Below are positions 33,854 through 43,086 of a stretch of DNA of 64,000 nucleotides, one piece after another. Numbering within the stretch: the first letter of the stretch is position 1; the number at the start of each line of letters is the position of its first letter. Location: the NCBI GenBank assembly GCA_910576855.1, contig CAJTJP010000005.1, positions 44,623 to 108,622 on the forward strand, in the 5' to 3' direction. Below the pieces are notes generated by a model, which made no database searches, was not told the origin of the DNA, and was given only the letters and a program-made list of their open reading frames with translations. The position numbers and the translations under genes are program-made. Source of the DNA: Erysipelotrichales bacterium (GTDB lineage: Bacteria > Bacillota_I > Bacilli_A > Erysipelotrichales > Erysipelotrichaceae).

Positions 33854-36800
33854 TTAAAGCTCTTTTTTTGCCTCATTGTCATCGAAATGTTCACTATTAT
33901 CCTGTGATTCCGTTTGCTGAATTTCTGTAGTCGATACTGTTGAAGCATCACCGTCTGTTTCAATCACCAAGGCCTTTTCTTTCACTGATACAAACTGCAT
34001 GCTTCCTTTGTCGCGATTGATCATATCATAAATGCACGGTACGACAAACAGCGTCATCAATGTTGCGTACAACAGACCGCCGATTGTGACAAGTGCCATC
34101 GGCGCCAACATATCAGCACCGCTTCCGATACCGAGTGCCATAGTGGAAAGACCTAAAATCGTTGTCAGCGCTGTCATAATAATCGGTCGTATTCTTATTT
34201 TTCCGCTGATCAATAACGCTTCCTTTTGCGGTGTTCCTGATTCCTTCAGCTGATTAACGCAATCGACAAAGACAATACCGTTATTTACCACGATTCCCGA
34301 TAAAATCAAGAAGCCAAGCATCGCAATCATGGAAAGATTACTGCCGGTAAAGAGTAATGCCAATAATCCGCCGGTAAAGGCAAGAGGCATCGTAAACAAT
34401 ACGATAAACGGAGAGCGCAGCGATTGAAATTGTGCCACCATAATCAAATAGATAAAGACGATTGCCAGAGAAATCATTTTCACCAGATCGACAAGCGTTT
34501 CATTGATCGTTTCATTTTCACCGTTCATTTCCACCGTATAGCCGTGCGGTGCCTGATAATCAGCTAATTTATTTGAAACACTTTTGCCGACAATACCGAT
34601 ATTCGCCGAATCCTTTAACGATGCGTTGACACTGATCGTTCGGATTTGATTATCATGATGAATATTTTTCAATGAGCTTTGCGTAGAAACCTCAACCAAA
34701 TCCTTCAGTTTCAGCTTTTCCTTAGTCGTTGTTGTGATTTCATGATTCAACAGCTGATTCAAGGATAAAGTTTGTTCCTTTTCACTGATAACGATCGGTA
34801 ATTCACTGCCGTCCTGATAAGTAATCGCCGTTGATTTTGTACTTTTGCTTAAAAGCTTCGCTGCTTCGCCGTAGATCTGTGCTACCGTTAGCTGATGCTT
34901 CATCGCTTTGTTTTTATTCACATGCAGAACGATTTCCTTATCATCTGTCTCTAAGCCGTTTGATACGCTTTTTATCCCTTCAACATCGGTTAATTCACGC
35001 TTGATATCCGCTGCGATTTTCTGCAGTTCATTTAAATCCTGTCCCTTGATATCCACCTGAATACCGCTGCCCATTAATGCTGACATATCCATCGATGACC
35101 CCTTGGCATTGATATGAATTCCTTCTGCAGGCTTTAATGAATTGATCTGAGCAGCTATGTCCTGTGAGCTGAGGGAGCGCTTTTCCTCTAATATCAAGTA
35201 AACACTCATCGAGTTGCCCTGAGAGCTTAAGGAGCTGTTCATCGCTGAGCCGCCTTCCATTACACCAACGGTCTTGACTCCCTCTGTTTGTTCAAGCATC
35301 GGCAGCATTTCGGTTACCTTCTTACGAAACTCTGCCTTTGTCAATTCTTTATCACCGCTGATGGAAGCACTTATCATTTCGGAATCCATTGCCGGAATGA
35401 ATTCGGTTCCCATTCTTGTCACCATATAGCCGCTGAACAGAAACAGTGCGATAACGGCGCTCAATAACACTGCCTTTTTCTTTAAGCACCACTTTAAAGC
35501 TTTCAGATAAGCGTTAATCACGCGATCGAAAAGCGGATGCGCTTTTTCTTTCTCATGCTTCAAAAGCTTGCTTGATAATGCCGGCACAAGCGTTAATGCG
35601 ACAATCAAGGAAGCAATCAAGGAATACGCTATCGTAAGTCCCATATCGGTAAACAACTGTTTAGTGATTCCTTGGGTAAAGACAATCGGTAAAAAGACAC
35701 AGATCGTTGTGAGTGTCGATGCACTGATTGCTCCGGCCATCTGTCTTGTGCCGATGACTGCCGCTTCCTTTAATTCTCTGCCCTCTGCTTTTAAACGATA
35801 AATATTTTCTACTACGACAATACTGTTATCGACAAGCATACCGACACCTAATGCTAACCCCGCCAATGAAATGATGTTTAAGGTAACACCGCTGAAATAC
35901 ATCAGCACAAGCGCAAACATCAATGATATCGGTATCGATAATGCCGTTACAAGTGTTGTTTTGATATCCTTCACAAATAAGAATAAAATGATTGCCGCCA
36001 ATACACCGCCGGTGATTAGATTGTTTAACACTGATCCGACTACCATTTCAATCATTGACCCTTGATCACTCAATACAGTCATATGCAGCTTTTCATTTTC
36101 CGCTTGAAGCTGTTCCATCACTTGATGAAGTTCTTTGGATACGGTAGATGTACTCGCAGTGCTTTGTTTTTGAATCGTAAATAATAGGCCGTCATTGCCG
36201 TTGATTTTCGCAAAGCTTTCATCGGCATTATTAATGATCTTAATATCTGCGACATCATTTAAGGTAATATGTAAATCATTTTGATCGATCAGCGTAAGCT
36301 TTTTCACCTCATCGATTGATTGAAATTCATCGCCTACCTTTAATAGAGTAGAAACATTATCAACTGTTAAATAGCCTGCGGGCATTTCCATGTTTTCGGC
36401 GGTCAATATTTGACTGAGCGACTGCTTGCTGAGCATACCGCTCAAGCCTGCCGCCTCATAAGCACTTTTGCTTGCAGTATCAAAGGCTGCCTTGCCTTGA
36501 ATAATTGCCGCTTCACCCGCTTCGATCTGTGCATAACCATCGGCTATTTTATCCGCAAACAGCTCCTTGCCCTGTTCAAGCTTTGTCCCTTGTTTTTCCA
36601 TACCGGCCAAGGTCTGCTTTAGGCTTTGATTTCCCGCCAGCAGCTCCTGATAGGAAGTATTGGCTTTACTCAGCGCTTCCTGAAGCATTGTCGTATCAAT
36701 GCCTGCTGCTTCTGCCTCCTTCAGTTTCTGACTCAGCTCGCTCATGGTATCGCTCATGCCTGACACTGCCTGATCCATTCCCTGTTTACCATAGGTCAAG

Positions 36801-37546
36801 ATCGTCTGCATATTCTTTAAAGAAGCTTCGCCCTCAATCAGCTTCATCAGCTGCTTCTGTTCTTCGATTCTTAACTGCTTCTTGGCACTCGCAAGCTGAT
36901 TCGCACCTTGATCGAGCTTATTTTTTGTTGCCGCAAGCGTCGTATCCACCTTTGCCAAAATCTGTTCATTCAGCTTATCGATTTTCTTTTGATCCAGTGC
37001 TATTGATATGCTTTCCTCTAACAGACCGCTGCCGCTTACCGAAGCGACACCATCCACACGCTCCAATGCCGGAAGCAGCTTCTCCTTCGCCAAGGCAGAG
37101 ACTTCCTTCATCTTCATATCGTCAATATCGATCGCTCCGACCATAATCGGCATCATATCCGGATTGATTTGGATAATAGTCGGATTAGGCACCTCTGCGG
37201 GTAAATTCGCTAAATCAATTTTTGATGAAATATGAATCATGGCCGCATTCATATCGGTGCTTTCATAAAATTCCATAATGACCATACTGACATTTTCACT
37301 CGATATGCTTTGTATTTCTTTCACACCGCCGGTCGTTGAAAGCTGCTGCTCCAACGGCTTTGTGACATTCTTTTCAATCTTTTCCGGTGAATCTCCTACG
37401 CTTGTCGTCATTACCATAACATAGGGCAAATCCATCGCCGGAAGCAGATCGGTCGACATATTGGTAAAGGATACAAAGCCCAACAACAGTACGAGCACTA
37501 CGCCGACGAATATCGTCAGCGGCTTTTTTACGCTAAAACCTGCCAT
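33854..37546 (-). CDS. RND-family efflux transporter (AcrB/SwrC-like)
   Basis: 1230 residues, proton-driven exporter with two six-helix halves (second-half GIVVNNGIVFVDCVNQL, first-half GMLVDNSIVVVENIYRL; Asp in each of these helix 4 motifs is the proton relay). The first periplasm-type loop holds an inserted coiled coil of about 150 residues (about 190-340, LDQGANQLASAKKQLRIEEQ and following), seen in Gram-positive RND proteins. No membrane-fusion or outer-membrane partner is present, as expected in a monoderm; SwrC of B. subtilis exports surfactin. ATG preceded by CGGAGGAA. Substrate unknown. Confidence 0.9.
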   Translation of the reverse strand: MAGFSVKKPLTIFVGVVLVLLLGFVSFTNMSTDLLPAMDLPYVMVMTTSVGDSPEKIEKNVTKPLEQQLSTTGGVKEIQSISSENVSMVIMEFYESTDMNAAMIHISSKIDLANLPAEVPNPTIIQINPDMMPIMVGAIDIDDMKMKEVSALAKEKLLPALERVDGVASVSGSGLLEESISIALDQKKIDKLNEQILAKVDTTLAATKNKLDQGANQLASAKKQLRIEEQKQLMKLIEGEASLKNMQTILTYGKQGMDQAVSGMSDTMSELSQKLKEAEAAGIDTTMLQEALSKANTSYQELLAGNQSLKQTLAGMEKQGTKLEQGKELFADKIADGYAQIEAGEAAIIQGKAAFDTASKSAYEAAGLSGMLSKQSLSQILTAENMEMPAGYLTVDNVSTLLKVGDEFQSIDEVKKLTLIDQNDLHITLNDVADIKIINNADESFAKINGNDGLLFTIQKQSTASTSTVSKELHQVMEQLQAENEKLHMTVLSDQGSMIEMVVGSVLNNLITGGVLAAIILFLFVKDIKTTLVTALSIPISLMFALVLMYFSGVTLNIISLAGLALGVGMLVDNSIVVVENIYRLKAEGRELKEAAVIGTRQMAGAISASTLTTICVFLPIVFTQGITKQLFTDMGLTIAYSLIASLIVALTLVPALSSKLLKHEKEKAHPLFDRVINAYLKALKWCLKKKAVLLSAVIALFLFSGYMVTRMGTEFIPAMDSEMISASISGDKELTKAEFRKKVTEMLPMLEQTEGVKTVGVMEGGSAMNSSLSSQGNSMSVYLILEEKRSLSSQDIAAQINSLKPAEGIHINAKGSSMDMSALMGSGIQVDIKGQDLNELQKIAADIKRELTDVEGIKSVSNGLETDDKEIVLHVNKNKAMKHQLTVAQIYGEAAKLLSKSTKSTAITYQDGSELPIVISEKEQTLSLNQLLNHEITTTTKEKLKLKDLVEVSTQSSLKNIHHDNQIRTISVNASLKDSANIGIVGKSVSNKLADYQAPHGYTVEMNGENETINETLVDLVKMISLAIVFIYLIMVAQFQSLRSPFIVLFTMPLAFTGGLLALLFTGSNLSMIAMLGFLILSGIVVNNGIVFVDCVNQLKESGTPQKEALLISGKIRIRPIIMTALTTILGLSTMALGIGSGADMLAPMALVTIGGLLYATLMTLFVVPCIYDMINRDKGSMQFVSVKEKALVIETDGDASTVSTTEIQQTESQDNSEHFDDNEAKKEL

Positions 37547-37560
37547 ATAAGTTCCTCCGT

Positions 37561-37579
37561 TTATTCAGTTACAGAATAA
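37561..37579. promoter_or_regulatory. Inverted repeat just upstream of the RND gene start
   Basis: TTATTC-N7-GAATAA lies in the leader 14 bases before the ATG; a candidate operator. Confidence 0.4.
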
Positions 37580-37585
37580 GTGTTT

Positions 37586-37651
37586 CCACTATATCATTCC
37601 ATATTGATTATTTCAGAGTCTTATTATAGCACTGATAGTGGAGAAGCACAA
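37586..37651 (-). promoter_or_regulatory. RND promoter inside a 7-bp inverted repeat
   Basis: Minus strand TTGTGC (37646-37651), 17-base spacer, TATAAT (37623-37628). CCACTAT (37586-37592) and ATAGTGG (37635-37641) bracket the -10, a possible repressor site. 37652-37846 beyond shows no gene. Confidence 0.6.
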
Positions 37652-37846
37652 TTTATCACCAATTGAAGCTATCTATCATTTTTGTAAGCTTATGTGATTA
37701 CTTACGGAATGAGTAATAAATAAGTATCGTATACCAACTTTGAATCACTCATTTTTTTTCGCTTATTTTTAATGTTTCTTATTTGAGATGCTGGGCGTAT
37801 CAAATGCTTTATGATAAAATAGCGTCAGAAAGGAAAACGACTGTTC

Positions 37847-37879
37847 ATGAAAGATAATCAGTCGCGTAAGTATTTATGA
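37847..37879 (+). CDS. Ten-codon leader ORF coupled to the ArsC-like gene
   Basis: MKDNQSRKYL, from an ATG with AGAAAGGA upstream, ends in a TGA that overlaps the ArsC-like start (ATGA). The downstream ATG has no ribosome binding site of its own, so translation of this short ORF probably delivers ribosomes to it. Confidence 0.55.
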   Translation: MKDNQSRKYL

Positions 37880-38250
37880 ATGATGTGAAACAAAGCTATT
37901 TATTTCTAATGTATCCGAAATGCAGTACTTGTCAAAAGGCAAAACGTTTTTTAGATGAGCATAATGTCGACTATACATTGAGACATATTGTTGAAAACCC
38001 ACCGACTGCCAAAGAACTGAAGGAATGGCTGAATAAAAGCGATGCTCCGCTGAAAAAGCTGTGGAATACCTCGGGACAGAAATATCGTGCGTTAAACCTG
38101 AAGGAGCGTATTCCAGAAATGAGCCTTGAGGAAAGTTTGGAGTGCTTGGCCGATGACGGCATGCTTGTGAAAAGACCGCTGCTGGTCGGTGATGATATCA
38201 TGCTTGTCGGCTTTAAGCAGGCTGAGTGGGAAAAGCTTGTGAACGCATAG
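37876..38250 (+). CDS. ArsC/Spx-family (YffB-like) thioredoxin-fold protein
   Basis: 124 residues. The motif KCSTCQKAKRFL (Cys16, Cys19) is the CxxC of the Spx/MgsR-like branch, and LVKRPLLVGDDIMLVGF is the family C-terminus. It might reduce glutathione- or mycothiol-type mixed disulfides, act as an RNA-polymerase-binding redox regulator, or be an arsenate reductase; the CxxC and lack of ars genes favour the first two. Start coupled to the leader ORF at 37847. Confidence 0.82.
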   Translation: MNDVKQSYLFLMYPKCSTCQKAKRFLDEHNVDYTLRHIVENPPTAKELKEWLNKSDAPLKKLWNTSGQKYRALNLKERIPEMSLEESLECLADDGMLVKRPLLVGDDIMLVGFKQAEWEKLVNA

Positions 38251-38462
38251 TAAAATATCGTTATTGACAAGGGTAGGATGAATAAATCAACAGAGCTGAC
38301 AACCGTTTGATTGTGAATTCTGTTGGTTTTTATATAACGGCTATGAGAGTCAAAACAAATATTGATATGATAATTTTAATTGAAGCAGTCAACAGTATAC
38401 ATTATCCGAAAAATATAATCTGCCCATATTATTATCGGTGAATCAGCGTCTACCATATCAAT

Positions 38463-38504
38463 AAAAAAGATATGAAATTCTACCGAATCAGAAGAATTCA
38501 TATC
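38463..38504 (-). terminator. Terminator of the first Rpn-like gene
   Basis: Minus strand GATATGAA...TTCATATC hairpin followed by TTTTTT. Confidence 0.8.
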
Positions 38505-38518
38505 ATCTCTTATCAGCA

Positions 38519-39544
38519 TTATTTTGTTGATTGCTTTACGGCTTTTTCCACTTGAGGTCGAATGGCCTTATCAACGTCAGCCATGTCCATTACTTCGCTA
38601 ACGCTTTTGTTCGTTGTTCGCATTAACCCAAGTATCATGTCTACTGCCATTTCAACGCGTCCTTTTTCGAGCCCTTTTTCGAGTCCTTTTTCGAGTCCTT
38701 CTTCAAGTCCTTGCTTCAGTCCCTCTGCACGGCCTTCTTCTCTGACGCCTTTTGATAAGTTGCACATACCATCCATCTCCTTATCCATCGCTCTTGTCAT
38801 CATTATACCATAGTTTTTACTTAATTGATATTTTTTATCCTGCGCTGACATTCTTGCCTTAAATAATATATTCAACATTTTCATCATGCTGTGCTTATTA
38901 TCTTTTATATCATATTCACGTTTTGGATAAATCATCACAACAGAAAGCTTATCATAATCCGCTTTCGGAAAATAATACTTTGTTTCCAAGCACTCCTCGG
39001 TTATTGTGTACTTGTTTAATACACCCTCCATCGCTTTATTTGAATTCATCACGATCCATATCGAATAGACCTTTTTGAGATTCTGAAACTCTGAATTCTG
39101 AAAACCGCCCTGCATGTTTTTTTGTTTCGCTAACAGCCTGCTGCAGTAGTATACCGCTCTGCTTAATATAGGATACGGTGTGTTACTGCTGTTCTGTGCT
39201 TCGATGTTGATAAACAATCCGATTCTTTCATTTTCATCAGAATTTGGCAGCTTCGCATCAAATAAGATATCATATTTGATTTCGGCCCCGTGAACAGATT
39301 GATCCTCGACATTTCGACCTTGGATTTTATCTGTTTCATCCTCAACCGACACATCCAACTGCGGATCATTTTCAATATAAGAAGGAATATCCTCTACCGG
39401 AATATCTCGATACTCAGCTACACACTCTTTCATGATGCGTGCTAATATCTGTTTATTACTTAATATTTTCTTACAATACTCATCATATGCTTTATTCAAA
39501 TCATTGATTTCAATCGCATCCGCGACCTCTAAATTATTTTTCAT
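38519..39544 (-). CDS. Rpn/PD-(D/E)XK nuclease family protein, copy 1
   Basis: 341 residues of the recombination-promoting nuclease/PDDEXK_2 (transposase-like) family. Nuclease core: YDILFDAKLPNSDENERIGLFINIEAQN (Asp, then Glu-x-Gln in place of ExK). Rpn proteins of E. coli are DNA endonucleases; the tandem, repeat-variable members have been linked to phage defence. The C-terminal region has a four-residue repeat (GLEKGLEKGLEKG) encoded by 12-bp DNA repeats. Nearly the same as the next gene to the right, including its promoter, so the pair is a recent tandem duplication. Confidence 0.85.
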   Translation of the reverse strand: MKNNLEVADAIEINDLNKAYDEYCKKILSNKQILARIMKECVAEYRDIPVEDIPSYIENDPQLDVSVEDETDKIQGRNVEDQSVHGAEIKYDILFDAKLPNSDENERIGLFINIEAQNSSNTPYPILSRAVYYCSRLLAKQKNMQGGFQNSEFQNLKKVYSIWIVMNSNKAMEGVLNKYTITEECLETKYYFPKADYDKLSVVMIYPKREYDIKDNKHSMMKMLNILFKARMSAQDKKYQLSKNYGIMMTRAMDKEMDGMCNLSKGVREEGRAEGLKQGLEEGLEKGLEKGLEKGRVEMAVDMILGLMRTTNKSVSEVMDMADVDKAIRPQVEKAVKQSTK

Positions 39545-39770
39545 TCATTCACTCCCCACCGTTATACTTAACAAAATCAGAAGCCCCTAAACCGCTTCCT
39601 TCAACTGATTCAATTATAACATATCGCAAGTGTGATAACTACTGAAAACCCACCTTTTTCAAAACTTTTTATATCACTGTAAACAAAGTGTTGATATCAC
39701 TTTCGCAGTGAAGTACACATGCAAATCTGCCACCGCAAAACCCTTCCAAGCCATAAAGAGAAAGCACAAT

Positions 39771-39790
39771 AAAACAGGATCGCTCCTGTT
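39771..39790 (-). terminator. Terminator of the second Rpn-like gene
   Basis: Minus strand AACAGGA-gcga-TCCTGTT then TTATT, directly after the stop codon. Confidence 0.7.
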
Positions 39791-39791
39791 A

Positions 39792-40814
39792 TTATCTGTC
39801 AGATTGAATTAAAGCTTTTACTGCTTTTTCTACCTCTGGGCGAATGGCTTTATCAATATCAGCCATGTCCAGTACTTCACCCATGCTTTTATTCGTTGTT
39901 TTCATCAGGCTGATTACTATGCTGCTTGCCATTTGGATTTGTCCTTCTGTAAGCCCTTCTGCGCGCCCCTTTTCCATTCCTTCCGCAAGTCCTTTTTCAA
40001 TTCCTTTATCCATAATGCCTTGTGATAAATTACACACGCCCTTCATCTCCTTGTCTATCGCTCTTGTCATCATTATACCATAGTTTTCACTTAATTGATA
40101 TTTTTTATCCTGTGCCGGCATATCCGCTCGAAACAGTATATACAGCATTTCCGTCAAATCATGCTTATCATCATTGATATCATATTCATTATTCAGATAA
40201 ATCATCACAATCGATAGCTTATCATAATCCGTTTTCGGAATATGATACTTCTTTCTCAAGCATCTTTCACTGATCGTGTATTCATTAAATACACCTTCCA
40301 TCGCTTTACTTGGATTCATTACGATCCAAATCGAATACACCTTCTTAAGATTCTGAAACTCTGAATTTTGAAAACCACCCTGCATGTTTTTCTGTTTTGC
40401 TAATAATCTGCTGCAATAATAGACTGCCCTGCTTGTCAGCGGATATCCGTTATTATTACTGTTTTGTGCTTCTATATTGATAAACAATCCGATTCTTTCA
40501 TTTTCATCAGAATTCGGCAGCTTCGCATCAAACAAGATATCGTATTTGATCTCTGCACCGTGAACAGATTGATCCTCGATATTACGACCTTGGATTTTAT
40601 CCGTTTCATCCTCAACCGACACATCCAACCGGGGATCATTTTCAATATAAGAAGGAATCTCCTCTACCGGGATATCTCGATACTCGGCTACACATTCCTT
40701 CATGATGCGTGCCAGTATCTGTTTATTACTTAATATTTTCTTACAATACTCATCATATGCTTTATTCAAATCATTATTTTCGATCGCATCCGCGACCTCT
40801 AAATTATTTTTCAT
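39792..40814 (-). CDS. Rpn/PD-(D/E)XK nuclease family protein, copy 2
   Basis: 340 residues. The first 180 are almost identical to copy 1 (38519), with the same YDILFDAK...FINIEAQN core, while the middle (about 180-250) and the repeat region (KGLAEGMEKGRAEGLTEGQ) differ more. Its promoter (extended -10 TGTTATAAT, about 40885-40893) and leader are duplicated with the gene. 40915-41190 downstream of this promoter region shows no gene. Confidence 0.85.
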   Translation of the reverse strand: MKNNLEVADAIENNDLNKAYDEYCKKILSNKQILARIMKECVAEYRDIPVEEIPSYIENDPRLDVSVEDETDKIQGRNIEDQSVHGAEIKYDILFDAKLPNSDENERIGLFINIEAQNSNNNGYPLTSRAVYYCSRLLAKQKNMQGGFQNSEFQNLKKVYSIWIVMNPSKAMEGVFNEYTISERCLRKKYHIPKTDYDKLSIVMIYLNNEYDINDDKHDLTEMLYILFRADMPAQDKKYQLSENYGIMMTRAIDKEMKGVCNLSQGIMDKGIEKGLAEGMEKGRAEGLTEGQIQMASSIVISLMKTTNKSMGEVLDMADIDKAIRPEVEKAVKALIQSDR

Positions 40815-41193
40815 TCATTCACTCCCCACCGTTATACTTAACAAAATCAGAAGCCCCTAATCCGCTTCCTTCAGTTGATTCAATTATAACATATCGCAAG
40901 TGTGATAACTACTTAAATCGCCCCTTTTCTCAAAACTTTTATATCGCCTAAACAAATTGTTGATTTCATTTCCACAGTGAAGTATACACGCAAATCTGCC
41001 GCCGCAAACCCCATCTAAACGATTCAAAGAAAAGCAAAATAAAATAGGATTACTCCTGCTTCAATTTTTTGAGAAATTATAAATTTGACAATATATTAAA
41101 TTCAGATAAAAAGTGTGTGATATGAAAACCACCTACTAGAGGATTTAAGAAAACGACAGCTTGAAATCATATTTTTTATACAAATGCGGAGAT

Positions 41194-41232
41194 AAAAAAG
41201 ACCGAATAACCGCACGACTGAGTCATTCGATC
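41194..41232 (-). terminator. Terminator of proC
   Basis: Minus strand GATCGAAT...ATTCGGTC (one G-T pair) followed by TTTTTT; a second hairpin GGAAGGAT/ATCCTTCC sits beside it at 41234-41257. Confidence 0.7.
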
Positions 41233-41289
41233 TGCGGAAGGATATATAATCCTTCCTTTAATTTAACCTATTGCAGGATACGCTGAAGG

Positions 41290-42096
41290 CTACTTCTCAT
41301 TCATGAGACGATTTTTATCAGCACAGGCGCGCATCGCTTCAATCACGGCACTGCGCAGTCCCTTTTCCTCAAGCTTTGCGACCGCTTCGATCGTTGTTCC
41401 TGCCGGAGAGCATACCATATCCTTTAGCTCTGCCGGATGCAATTCGGTTTCAAGCACCATTTTAGCTGCGCCTAAAACAGCCTGTGCCGCAAAGAAATAC
41501 GCCTCTTTTCTCGGCATTCCGAGCATCACTCCCCCATCACCCATCGCCTCAATAAACTGAAACACATAAGCCGGAGATGAACCGCTCAACGCAATCACGC
41601 TTTCCATCAACCGTTCCTCAATTACTCTTGCCTTGCCGAAGCTTTCAAAAATCGTAAGAATTTCCGCCCGCTGCTCCTCATCAATATCCGCTTGAAAACA
41701 AACAGCACTCATTCCTTCCGATACAAGCGCCGGTGTATTCGGCATCGCCCTTACGACTCTGCATTGTCCTTCTGTCATTTCCTGCATATCTTGAAGTGTA
41801 ATACCTGCCGCAATCGACACCAATATCGCATCCTCTTTCAACTTATCCTTTATTTCATCAATGATTTTTGCATATAAATGGGGCTTCACTGCCAAAAAAA
41901 TGATATCGGCATGCCGTGCCACCGTTTCATTATCCGCAATATAAAAATCATACGTATTTCCAAGCTCCTGCAGCTTCTCCGGATGCGCATTAGATACGAT
42001 CATTTGATCTCCGTATACAAGCTTTGCCTTCATAATTCCTTCTACCATCGCTCTGCCCATATTCCCGCAGCCGATAAATCCGATCGTTTTTTCCAT
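41290..42096 (-). CDS. proC: Pyrroline-5-carboxylate reductase
   Basis: 268 residues, the usual length. Last step of proline synthesis: reduction of pyrroline-5-carboxylate with NAD(P)H. Rossmann loop GFIGCGNMGRAM at residues 4-15 and the signature ALSGSSPAYVFQFIEAMGDGGVMLGM are complete, as is the C-terminal SPAGTTIEAVAKLEEKGLRSAVIEA. Start ATG 42094-42096 with AAGGAG upstream; the frame is open 12 codons further. No other proline genes adjoin it. Confidence 0.95.
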   Translation of the reverse strand: MEKTIGFIGCGNMGRAMVEGIMKAKLVYGDQMIVSNAHPEKLQELGNTYDFYIADNETVARHADIIFLAVKPHLYAKIIDEIKDKLKEDAILVSIAAGITLQDMQEMTEGQCRVVRAMPNTPALVSEGMSAVCFQADIDEEQRAEILTIFESFGKARVIEERLMESVIALSGSSPAYVFQFIEAMGDGGVMLGMPRKEAYFFAAQAVLGAAKMVLETELHPAELKDMVCSPAGTTIEAVAKLEEKGLRSAVIEAMRACADKNRLMNEK

Positions 42097-42295
42097 TCTC
42101 TTCACTCCTTCACAATAAGCACTTTCATTCACCTAAGCATAGCACGAAGCGAAACCATCTGTAAAGCAATTTTTCATCCAGTTTCTGCCTTTCATTTCAA
42201 ATCAAATTTTTTTATCCTTACCAATCCTTTTTCAATCAACAGCTTTGGATAAGTAAACATATCGATGGGAATACTGTTGGAAAGGATGTGTCATA

Positions 42296-43051
42296 ATGGA
42301 AAAAAGAAAAATGATTCAAATATGTATTTGCTGCAGCTGCTTTTTATCTGTTATCTATGGGATTGCCCGCTCAGATAAGGTGCATCGTCGCTATAAAAAC
42401 GATGAAATTACGACAATGGCAGAGAAAAAATCTAAACAGGAGATATTTACACCGCAGCGTATCATGTATATTACCTTTGAGGACGGCCCCGGCTTATATA
42501 CACAGGATATTTTATATATTTTAGATCGTTATGATATAAAGGCTACTTTTTTTGTGACCGGTATGGATCAAGAGTATACACATTTATTAAAGGATATTCA
42601 ACAAAACGGACATGCTGTCGGTCTGCATAGCTTTTCTCATGATGAACAAGAAATCTACCGTGATGTCGATGCTTATTTTAATGATTTAGGTAAAATCAGC
42701 GCATTAGTAAAAAAAGAAACGTCAGACGTTTCTAAATTGATTCGGTTTCCGATGGATTCTTCAATGACTGTTTCAACCAAGCAAGAGAATATGAGCGCCA
42801 GACTGATGAAGCATTGTGAAAATCTCGGTTTCAGCTTTTATAATTGGAATGTTGACAGTGAGGATGAAAATCCCAATACTTCAAAAGATCAAATCTATAA
42901 GAATGTGATTGATAATATAAAAGGAAAAGAAGAAGTCGTGTTGCGATTGCATGACGGAAGTGATAATAAAAATACGATGCTTGCGCTAGATGAGATATGT
43001 AAAGAGCTGATTCGACAAGGATGGGAATTTCGTATCCTTGAGGGTGCTTAA
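42296..43051 (+). CDS. NodB-like polysaccharide deacetylase family protein
   Basis: 251 residues. An N-terminal hydrophobic segment (about 7-22) suggests membrane anchoring with the domain outside. NodB motif 1 is ITFEDGP: Glu62 replaces the usual first Asp and Asp63 is kept. Motif 2 is HSFSH (His111, His115); motif 3 RFPMDSS lacks the usual RxPxG ending; motif 5 RLHD is present. Family members deacetylate peptidoglycan or chitin-like sugars; the Glu is tolerated in some, but with the altered motif 3 activity is uncertain. GGAAAGGATG precedes the ATG. Confidence 0.8.
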   Translation: MEKRKMIQICICCSCFLSVIYGIARSDKVHRRYKNDEITTMAEKKSKQEIFTPQRIMYITFEDGPGLYTQDILYILDRYDIKATFFVTGMDQEYTHLLKDIQQNGHAVGLHSFSHDEQEIYRDVDAYFNDLGKISALVKKETSDVSKLIRFPMDSSMTVSTKQENMSARLMKHCENLGFSFYNWNVDSEDENPNTSKDQIYKNVIDNIKGKEEVVLRLHDGSDNKNTMLALDEICKELIRQGWEFRILEGA

Positions 43052-43086
43052 GATAATTGTTACAGGATAATCGCAAGTCTATGATA

